Positions 56,166 to 64,000 of a stretch of 64,000 bases of DNA are shown here, piece after piece; the first letter of the stretch is position 1; each line of letters begins with the position of its first letter. The notes beneath the pieces are model-generated. The model worked only from the letters and a program-made list of their open reading frames with translations, did no database searches and had not been told where the DNA came from. Location: contig NW_004955416.1 in NCBI RefSeq assembly GCF_000276665.1, positions 4,412,645 through 4,476,644 of the forward strand. The letters are read 5' to 3'. The DNA is from Chinchilla lanigera (taxonomy: Eukaryota > Chordata > Mammalia > Rodentia > Chinchillidae). The translations under genes and the position numbers were made by a program.

Positions 56166-56611
56166 AATGTAGGTTTTTAATTTCAACATAGACACTGCAT
56201 AGCAGTATTGTAGATAACTTTATCTTTTTATCTGTACTGGGGAAAGAAATCTTTAAATTATTTGCCCTTCATTCAATTTCATACTGCCCAAAGCCACAGA
56301 AGTTTCAGGAGATCTAGTATACTTTAAATGTGTCTGCCTTCTTCTTCTTGACTACATTAGAAGCCACCCCACAAGGTACTGTCTTTTGTAAGTTTATTTT
56401 CTTCCCCTTTCATTGGCACAGTTCAAGTACTCTTTTGAAAAACTTCTTGCACTTCTAGTAACCATTAAAAGTTTTTCTAGATCTTTCTCTTTCTCTGAAA
56501 TTAAACACAGTGTCCAGATGTAATTATCTAAAAGCTGATATTTCTTTCCCTGCATCTTTCTGCCACATCTTCCATATTAAATTAACACATGAAGGAGATA
56601 TTAAATAGTGT
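56166..56611. other. Unique sequence, no feature
   Basis: About 450 bp with nothing recognisable. Confidence 0.4.
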
Positions 56612-57235
56612 ATTTATTTCTTATGACTGCTGTAACAAATTTCCACAAACTTGATGGTTTAAAGTAACATTTTTTTTTTTGTCTCAGCTCTGGAAACCAG
56701 GAACCCAAAATCTCTTCCACTGGGCTGAAGACAGTGTGTTGGGAGAGCCATGCTCCATCTTAAGGCCCCAGCGAAGGAGTTGTTCCCTGTCCCTGGCAGC
56801 TTTTGGTGGCTGCCAGCACTCCTTAGCTTGTGGCCACATGAGTACAATCTCTGCCTCTATGGTTGCCTTGTCTCTTTCTTTCTGTATTAAATCTTTATTT
56901 CCCATTTAGTCAGGACAATTGTGATTGCATTTTGTGCCGACCTGGATAATGCAGGATAATTTTGGCATTCTAAGATCCTTTTCTGTTTTTAAAATTTTTA
57001 AATATTTTTTTGAGGCAGAGTCTCACCATGTAGTAGTGCAAGTTGACCTTGAATTCGCTTATGTAGCCCAGTCTGGCGTTGAATTCACAGTGATCCTCCT
57101 GCTTCAGCCTTCTGAGTGCTAGCATTACAGGTATGTGCCATCATGCCCAGCTACAGAGATCCTTTTCTTAATCATCTCTCCAAAATTTTTTCCATATAAG
57201 ATAGCACTGCAGGCTAGATTGATCACGTTGTCACA
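56612..57235 (-). repeat. MLT1-type LTR, antisense, split by B1
   Basis: TTTCTTATGACTGCTGTAAC, AAATTTCCACAAACTTGATG, CCTGGATAATGCAGGATAAT and AGATCCTTTTCTTAATCATC follow the antisense MLT1 layout. The middle (56690-56870) is more diverged. A B1 interrupts it near the 3' side. Confidence 0.75.
56985..57156 (-). repeat. B1 SINE nested in MLT1, exact target duplication
   Basis: Antisense B1: TTTTTTTGAGGCAGAGTCTC, GAATTCGCTTATGTAGCCCA, TGATCCTCCTGCTTCAGCCT and TGTGCCATCATGCCCAGC. The exact 12-bp duplication AGATCCTTTTCT flanks it at 56973-56984 and 57157-57168. Confidence 0.95.
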
Positions 57236-58271
57236 TGTTGGAGAGCCATTTCTCAGCCTCCCACCAATGGCTTTCAAAATTGCATATATAATTATCATTC
57301 TAAATATTGGGCTTTAAAATTTCACAAAGAGAATTTGTTTTCTATCAGAAGTAAAACTATGTTGTGAATATGGGTAGCTACAAAACAGTATGGAAAATTA
57401 ATCTCTCTACAATTATCTCAAAGCACCACTATTTTTGAAATTAAAAAAAAAAAAAAAACATTTCAGCCCAAATGATAGGAAGGCAAAAGTGAAATTACTC
57501 ACAAATATTTTATTTCTTTTTTGGGGCTTAGGTACTTAAAGGAAATTGTCTTACATATTTTTTGCTTTTGTTTTGTGCTTATTAAAAAAATGAGAAAATA
57601 CCTAAACCCCTGTAGAACTGAGACATTATCTTTCAGAAATCATTTAACGCTGTGAATGACCAAATGAAGTTGCTTATGAGTTCATGTTTGAACAATAAAC
57701 TAGAAAACTTCTATTAGAAGTACTTCTTCCTCTTTAATATCATAAGGAAATTATGTGTGAAGGTAAAGGGAAGTTTATCATGAGACTTACAGGGTAGAAA
57801 TGGTTTTATGAACTAGGAAAGCAGCTTCTGAACTTCCTAGGGTGGATAGTCTAGCTTCCTTTAATTTAGTACTGGGGGTTCATTTCACAAGAACACTTGG
57901 GGCCCTGGAATTCTTTCTTAACACAATTTCTTAGATGTAAATGGACTAATGACCCCAAACAAGTTTGAAAGCTTTGGAGGAGTAGAGAACTTGACATACT
58001 TTTTTATTCTGGTGCTACCTAAAATGTGGAATAGGTAATTGAGTATAGTACAGCAAAGCATTGACTGCAGTATAATACATAACTATAGTCAGTGTTCAGT
58101 AATACCTCCAGTTGGACTATTGACCACTAGGTATTATCTTCAAAGATCACTCAGTTGGCTAGCTGAATTGCATTATCTGAATTAAAGCTAAACATAAAAT
58201 GTACAAGAATAAAGTAAATCTCCCAAAAGGAATTAATGCTAGAGATAATAATGTTCAATGTGACAATTGTG
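57236..58271. other. Unique sequence, no gene seen
   Basis: About 1 kb, AT-rich, with an A run near 57446. No supported feature. Confidence 0.4.
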
Positions 58272-58745
58272 AATTATATCAGTTTCCTATTGCTGCTGTA
58301 ATAAACCACCTCATGGTGTTATGAAATAACGTAGATCAACTTACTGTTTATAGGTCAGAAGTCTGAAAATGGGTCATATGAGGCCAAACCAAAGTGTTAT
58401 CCGAGCTGCACTCCTTTTGTAGTCTTCAGGGGCTCCCATCTTTGCTTTTTCCAGCTTAGAGGCTCTCGGCCTTCCTTGGCTGGGCACCTGCTCCCTGCAG
58501 TGCTCTAACTCTGATGTCTATTTCCATTCTTCTGTCTTCTCCAACTTTGCCCCTCCTGTCTCCCTTGCATAAGGATGCTTGTGTTTAGGCTAGGCTCATC
58601 CTGATCACCAAGAAAAATCTTCCCATTTCAAGATCCTTAATTTAATCACTCACGAAAAGTCCCTTTTGTTTTTTAATATAACATATGCATGTTTGGAGTT
58701 TAGAACATAGCCATCTTGGGGGACCAATTTTCTGCATACCATGAC
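58272..58745 (-). repeat. MLT1-type LTR, antisense
   Basis: TCAGTTTCCTATTGCTGCTG, TAATAAACCACCTCATGGTG, AGGTCAGAAGTCTGAAAATG, CTTTTTCCAGCTTAGAGGCT, GATCCTTAATTTAATCACTC and CATAGCCATCTTGGGGGACC follow the antisense MLT1 order almost from end to end. Confidence 0.85.
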
Positions 58746-59516
58746 AGTCAATATTTCTTAGAAGAGTTTGGCATTTTGAACAATAGGAAATGGAAAATGT
58801 ACATCTTTTCATTTTTACAAGTAAACTTAAGGAATTCTGGGTTAAGTGTGTGTGGAGAATCCCACGATGAAATGTGCTTTGATGTTGCAACAGCAGATGT
58901 ATCACCCAGGGACACTCTTTGGAAACAGCAGGAGCCTCTTGCCGACTCTCTCTTCTGGCTTAGAATTCATCTTCTTGCCAGCTGCCAGCTCTAAACTACA
59001 GTGAGGCTCTCAGTTTATGGTCCTTTCAAGCTGAAATCTGTTACACTACTAGAAAAATTGCAAAACTTATGTAAATCAATAAGTGCAATGTATATGACAA
59101 CATAAATTCATAGTATGCCCACAGAGCTGTTCATATGGGCTTAGTGTGTTTGGTCTATCTTGCGAACATATACAATGTAATTCATTTGCATATATGAGTA
59201 GGTATATTTTTAACTTTACATTTTTATAGATTCTAGATGCAATAATTAAAAAATTAATAAGATAACTCCATGTTGAAGCCTTTCAAATTATGTTGTAATT
59301 GTCCTAGAAGTTTCATGGGTCATCTGCAACATAACATTCCAGAGCAGGACTGGAGAGCTCTTCCTAGAGGTCTTTCTCTTTGCTGTGCCATAGATCTAAA
59401 TAAAAGGTTCGTCAGAAACCAGAAATGGGCTGTAGATGACTGACATAGAAGTTTCCTTTTCTGTGAACTTCAGTGCCTGTTTCTATGTTAGTGTTAAGAG
59501 TTAATTACACTATTGT
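58746..59516. other. Unique sequence, no gene seen
   Basis: About 770 bp. The 92-codon frame at 58716-58994 starts within the LTR edge and has no known motif. Confidence 0.4.
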
Positions 59517-59800
59517 TTTCTCATTCATTCATTAGGTAAGTTTTGAGCACCTGTCCTTCAGGCCTGTGTGGAGAGCAAGAAACACAATACTGAGCAAGGG
59601 AAGACATGACATCTGCTTTTAAAAAATGCAGTCTCTGGAGGGGTGGAAAAACAGTAGTCACTGATGTTGTACAAATAGCTGATCAATATAAATGTGATTG
59701 AGATATGTGTAGCTGAAGGAGAGTACCCCTGCGAACACAGAGGAGAAAATTTATCCCAGTCAGGAGGTGAGAGCAGATCAGCCTGAGAAATTCTTTTCTA
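59517..59800 (+). repeat. Ancient L1M 3'-end fragment
   Basis: CTCATTCATTCATTAGGTAA, TTTTGAGCACCTGTCCTTCA and GAAACACAATACTGAGCAAG parallel the start of the L1M 3' ends at 16.5 and 32.3 kb. Diverged. Confidence 0.5.
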
Positions 59801-60659
59801 TTATATCTAGATGACTAAACTTTTGAGTTGGATCTTCCTTCTATTTTGTGTTTTTGTATACATCCTATTTTTTGATGCCTTCAATAAACAAAGATCTGCT
59901 GCCATTACAGAAATTTCTGTAGTGTCCATTTTATTCCAGAGCCTTCATTCATCTTGGTTTTTGAAGTACAGTTAAAGTGTGACTGAATATTTGTATTTTG
60001 AAAATTTATGGGCCTTTCTTTATCTACTGAGTTTGTTCTTCCATAAATTTAGGCTCAGTTTGGGAGGTTTGATTTTCAACTACAGCTCCACTACAGCTCT
60101 CTAGAAAGTGCTGTGATAATATTCTGCCACTGTCTAGATTCTATGGCACTAAGTTCTGATGTGGACACTGCCGTGCTTTGCCTTGGGAAGACTTGTTTCC
60201 AGAAAGCAGAACCAGACAAAGCCAATAAATTTTCATACTCAAGTACACATTTACATTGTGATGGGATTATCTCACTGAAATTACTATATCAGGACAATTT
60301 AGTAACTCTACTCAGTTTTATGAATAATATTTTCAAGACTTATTTCAAATAATTGCACCTCCTCATCTAAATTTGTGAACAGCTCTCTAGAAATTGCTGT
60401 GACAATAATCTGCCATTGTCTAAAAATTTAAAGGGACAGACCTATGCTTGATTTTGACAAGTTCCATGCAAAAATCCACCCAAGAATATTTTTGTTATAT
60501 TTGCAAATACTGTATTTGTGGGTTTGTGTAATAGAAAGCATCACTGTGTTTGATTGTGAAAGGCATTCATATCTCTTACCATCAGGTGACACTATTACTA
60601 CCTTGACACACACTAGAACACTATCCAGTTCCATTTAGCCATCCAGTGGGGAAGACTCT
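59801..60659. other. Unique sequence with a spaced direct repeat
   Basis: About 860 bp without a gene. It carries a 44-bp direct repeat (60093-60136 and 60379-60422). Confidence 0.45.
60093..60422. repeat. 44-bp direct repeat, copies 286 bp apart
   Basis: Both copies begin ACAGCTCTCTAGAAA and end in TGTCTA, with 4 mismatches in 44 positions. The sequence between them is not repeated. It could be a local duplication or two copies of one unrecognised old element. Confidence 0.9.
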
Positions 60660-60875
60660 ATGCTTATTGCTTAAAAATTTGGCTGGAAAATCAGTCTGGC
60701 TCTGATTCTCAGTCCTGCTAATATCAGCTTTGATTCCTATAAAAATATTCAACCCCTCTAATTCTCTCTCTGAGAGAAACATAATTGTTTACTCACAGGC
60801 TTGTTGTGGGGATTTATGAAGATATGCATTACACAGTGTCTAGTGTGTTGTAAAGGTGAATGCTGACTATTTGTT
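60660..60875 (+). repeat. MIR SINE
   Basis: CAGTCTGGCTCTGATTCTCA, CAACCCCTCTAATTCTCTCT, CACAGGCTTGTTGTGGGGAT and TTACACAGTGTCTAGTGTGT follow MIR order, sense strand plus. Confidence 0.75.
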
Positions 60876-61640
60876 CTGAATGTTACATCGGATGCTAGGT
60901 AGTGCTGCAGATGGTGGGCCTCACAAAGGGAGAGGTCACGGTGTTGCACAGTGACGCAGAGCACCAAGCAAATGATCCTCTCTGTACGGAGAGATGCTAA
61001 AGGTCATCAAGAGCTGTCTGGAAAAAAACACAGGGAAGAGACAGAGGTGAGTCTGTGTGTTCAAAAATGTTCCACAGACCACGTGACTTTGTATGAATTT
61101 AGGAAGAGCAGAACTATTTTGCTTGGGGAACAGATGGAAAAGAGCTTAGGAGGCAGGGGAAATAAAAAGTCATAGAAACATGCCTAGCTAAACAGAGAAT
61201 GATGAGGGGCACAGTGGGCTCTTCGTATTGAGCACATGATGGGGAGGCTCCTGCACGAAGGTAAGTTGAGGACAAGACAGCGAAAGCCTTGCTCAGCACT
61301 TGGATGCAACCAGGTGGAATATTGCTGAGACGGGATTTCTATTAGTTGAAGCAGTTCAGTGACAGCATGTATCACAAGTGTAAGTCTATATATTTCCATT
61401 TGTCACCACCGTCAAGCTATGAGAATATTCTCACTCTTAGCTGTACCTTACATACATTATTCACTGTGCTGAGATGCAGTCTTTGTGTTTTCTGGTGCGG
61501 GGGCAGTGGGGCGATGGTGTCTTAGACCATACATATTCCCCAGAAGGTGCATCCCTCAAGCTGAAAGGAATCTCAAGATATGCTGCCAAAATCATGTGAA
61601 ATATAATCCCATTTTTCCAATGCTAATGAAATTGTGAAGT
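60876..61640. other. Unique sequence, no gene seen
   Basis: About 760 bp without a supported feature. Confidence 0.4.
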
Positions 61641-62400
61641 AGGTCAAACTTGTCTTTCAGTTGCTCATTCCTTAGTAATTCATCTCAATCTATATACATA
61701 AGTACAAATACATCTTCAGTCTTATCACTTCTCTTCACTTCCATTGCGGTCACTCTAGTCAAAATCGTCACTTCTTATTGGGATAGAGCAACTGGTCTCC
61801 CAGCTGGTCTTCCTTGTTTTACTCTTGTTTCTTTATTGTCTTTTCCTGTAAACACTCAACTGATCTGAAGAAAGCACCACCCTTGCGTTATATCTCTGGT
61901 TCTCCCTTTCCAGTGTCATTCTATCCCACTTAAAATCAAATCCAAAGTTTTTGTCCTAGCCTCTTGCTCTCTCTCCTGTTTCTCCCTTGGCCAAACTCTC
62001 TTCTCTTACTTGAACATTAACAATCCTGCCCTACCTCTCATCTGCAACAGGAATCTTGGATTTGCTACTCTCTGTTTGCCTGGGATGCTCTTCTCTCAGA
62101 TGCCAGAAAAGCTTTGTCCTTCACTTCACTGAGGTCTCTCATTGTAGGAATTTTGACAAAATTTTTAAAGTTACATTTCCTTCCGCCTCTGACTTCACAT
62201 TTGCTATGACCTTTGACATTTGAAATATTAAATAGGATTCATTTGTCTGCTGGGGGCCTCACTCTTTGCTCCTCCCCACCAGAGCACATGCTCTATGAAG
62301 GCATGGATTTTGTTTTGCTTCCTGCTTCATAATGTGTCCATTTTGCAGAATACTGAAGCTGTTCCTTAAGTGTTAGTTTAATGAAGTCTTGAATTTTACT
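61641..62400 (+). repeat. L2-like ancient LINE fragment
   Basis: GCAACTGGTCTCCCAGCTGG, CACTTAAAATCAAATCCAAA, TGCCTGGGATGCTCTTCTCT, GTCCTTCACTTCACTGAGGT, CACCAGAGCACATGCTCTAT and GAAGGCATGGATTTTGTTTT occur in the order found in old L2-type LINE 3' parts. Diverged and non-coding; another old LINE family is possible. Confidence 0.6.
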
Positions 62401-62431
62401 TGTCCTTTTTATTTGCCCTCTGTCTTCCTTA

Positions 62432-62752
62432 CTTGTTCATCGCTGAGACACTGTACCTGACACCCACGACTTAAAGAAGAAAGGTTTGTTTTGGCTAACG
62501 GTGTAGTGCATAGCTGCCTGGCTCCAAGGCAGAAAGGCATAGCAGAGAAGAATTCTCCTTCATGGTCACCACAAACAGAGACTGGAGCAGCACTGCACGC
62601 CCGCAAGTCAGGCCCCCAGTGTTCCACCTCCAACCAGGCCCAACCTCTCCACGGTGAGTCGATGAGTGGCACCATGGTCTAATTGCCTTCCAAAAGCCCC
62701 ACTTCAGAACACACAGGCTCTGGGGAAAGATGCTAGATTCAAACCCTAACAC
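62432..62752 (-). repeat. MaLR-type solo LTR, antisense, diverged
   Basis: TGTTCATCGCTGAGACACTG, GACACCCACGACTTAAAGAA, GAAAGGTTTGTTTTGGCTAA, CTGGCTCCAAGGCAGAAAGG, CTTCCAAAAGCCCCACTTCA and GATTCAAACCCTAACACTGT. Related to the LTRs at 41066 and 47546, with a different middle. Confidence 0.75.
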
Positions 62753-63029
62753 TGTCCATTTGTATATCACCACCTGACCATCCAGCCCTTCACGTAGATC
62801 ACAGGCTGCCTGAACCTGCCTCTTCCCTCTTTCCGAAAGTTCTCTGGATGTTAGAACTGACAGTGTTTTTTGGCTATCTACTCTGCTGCACGGCTTTTTC
62901 CCTCTGTGGGACTGAGATATAACCCTTCTGAAATGAGACATTTAAACTTTTCCTCTTGGAGGGTAATGGCCAACTTACCCTTGATCATACAGTAGTTCCT
63001 AGTAATGAAAATGTGTTACCACTCCACGA
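62753..63029. other. Unique sequence, no feature
   Basis: Short interval with nothing recognisable. Confidence 0.4.
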
Positions 63030-63222
63030 ATTCTTTTTTTATGGTACTGGAATTGAGTTCAGACCCTTCCCACTGAGCTACTTCTCCAGATCACTCTTTT
63101 TATTTTGTGGTGAGTTCTCACTAAATTACAGTACTAACTTGCTAGGGTTGAGCTCAAAATTGTGATCCTCAGCCTCCCAGAGTCCTGGAATTACAAGAGT
63201 GTGCCACAATGCCTGGCTTCAT
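63030..63222 (-). repeat. B1-dID dimer SINE, antisense
   Basis: Antisense ID part first: TTTTTTTATGGTACTGGAAT, TTCCCACTGAGCTACTTCTC. Then linker CTTTTTATTTTGTGG and antisense B1 part: GTGATCCTCAGCCTCCCAGA, GTCCTGGAATTACAAGAGTG, CACAATGCCTGGCTT. The reversed order confirms a B1-then-ID dimer on the minus strand. Confidence 0.8.
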
Positions 63223-63534
63223 TTCTTTATATTTTACATTAATAAATGTTTCCTTAATAATTGGAAGAACTAATGGAATTGCAGATTGATTAACTAATGT
63301 TATAGACTGAACCTTTATCTCTCACTCCACATTCGTATTTTGAAACCTAATCCCCAGTGTGATGGTGTTTGGAGACAGGGTTTTTGGGAGGTTATGAGTT
63401 CGATGCAGAAGCAGAATGCACATTATTGTCAAGTGCACATAGAACATTTTTCTATGTAAAGCATATTCTGGAGCATACAGCAAATCTTGATAAGTTTAGA
63501 AGGATTCAAATCATACGATGTGTGTTTCTGACCC
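63223..63534. other. Unique sequence, no feature
   Basis: About 310 bp; 63300-63400 (GAACCTTTATCTCTCACTCC, CCTAATCCCCAGTGTGATGG) may be an MLT1-type LTR edge ('cctaacccccagtgtgatggt'). Confidence 0.4.
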
Positions 63535-64000
63535 AAATAAAGTTAAATTAGAAATCAATTACAGGAATATATATGCAAATTCTGACCATCTTTGAACATT
63601 AAATGACACAAGTATGAATAACCAGAAGGCAAAAAAAATCACAAAGAAAATTAAAATTTTTAAAAATTTAACAAAAATAAAGTACAGCATATAGAAATTT
63701 GTTTAATTGTTTTTTGGTACCAGGAATGGAACTCAAGACCTTGCACTTGCTAAGGCAGTTTCTGTGCCACTGAGCTATATCCCCAGCCTGAAATTTGTTC
63801 AATGTTGCTAAATCAGTTTTCATAGGGAAAGTTAAAGCTGTAAATGCTCATTTTAAAAAAGAAGAAAGGACTTAAATCAATGACCTAAATGTTTACTTTG
63901 AGAAACTAGTAAAAGAGAAGTAAATTAAATCCAAAATACTTAGAAAATAAGGATACTTTAATAAGTAAGAGTTCTAAAGCTAAAGAATTAGAAAACAGAA
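63535..64000 (+). repeat. L1M ORF2 fragment, continues past window end
   Basis: TTAGAAATCAATTACAGGAA, AAATCACAAAGAAAATTAAA, AAGCTGTAAATGCTCATTTT, AAAAAAGAAGAAAGGACTTA, AAATCAATGACCTAAATG and AAGAAACTAGTAAAAG-like words follow L1 ORF2 in the sense direction (reverse transcriptase region). Frames are broken. An ID splits it. Confidence 0.8.
63708..63789 (-). repeat. ID SINE in L1M, antisense, with target duplication
   Basis: TTTTTTGGTACCAGGAATGG, AACTCAAGACCTTGCACTTG and GAGCTATATCCCCAGCC. A 14-bp duplication with one mismatch flanks it: GAAATTTGTTTAAT at 63694-63707 and GAAATTTGTTCAAT at 63790-63803. Confidence 0.95.

Noticed and set aside
55909..56172. 87-codon frame with repeating YI and TH
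   Set aside because: Translation of the AT/AC microsatellite and old L1 3' UTR.
1..64000. A protein-coding gene or bacterial-type gene system
   Set aside because: Open frames are short, mostly within repeats, and lack exon context. The repeat content is that of a mammalian gene desert or large intron.
1..64000. CRISPR arrays, operons, ribosome binding sites
   Set aside because: The sequence is mammalian nuclear DNA, and no regularly spaced short repeats with unique spacers occur.

Overview
The window is mammalian nuclear DNA, most likely from a rodent outside the mouse/rat group. It is AT-rich and no protein-coding exon could be supported. Open reading frames are short and either fall in repeats or look like chance. 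The rodent call rests on three SINE types found side by side: tRNA-derived ID elements with intact RNA polymerase III A and B boxes, B1 elements (7SL-derived), and B1-dID dimers, in which a short B1 is fused to an ID unit. Dimers of this kind are described from squirrel-related, beaver and guinea-pig lineages. The exact species is not determined; beaver-like or squirrel-like is a guess.

Layout. 0-8 kb is mostly unique sequence with scattered SINEs and one mariner fold-back element. 8.1-11.7 kb holds two antisense, 5'-truncated L1 copies in a row, each with a recognisable target-site duplication (TSD). 12-20 kb is ancient L1 (L1M type), an ID, a MaLR-type LTR and a MIR. 20.0-26.7 kb is a long block almost free of recognisable repeats, with features of conserved non-coding DNA. 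27-29.5 kb has an L2, a B1-dID and a proto-B1-like SINE. 29.5-32.3 kb is a second repeat-poor block. 32-45 kb is dense in old repeats: L1M, a MER2-like DNA transposon, two more mariner fold-back copies, MIRs, and a rearranged L1 sitting in the end of a mariner copy. 45-64 kb is a mosaic of MLT1 and MaLR LTRs, L1M fragments, an L1 with a classic 5' inversion, young ID insertions and L2.

No operon, gene cluster or pathway is present, and nothing suggests a new gene system. What stands out is retrotransposition history. One insertion at 40.1-40.8 kb combines 5' inversion with an apparent 3' transduction. Three copies of a mariner-derived element have both ends carrying the transposase C-terminal end in opposite directions. 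A fragment resembling the first 25 nt of U6 snRNA lies between short direct repeats inside an old L1. The repeat-poor blocks may hold regulatory DNA, but that needs cross-species alignment.
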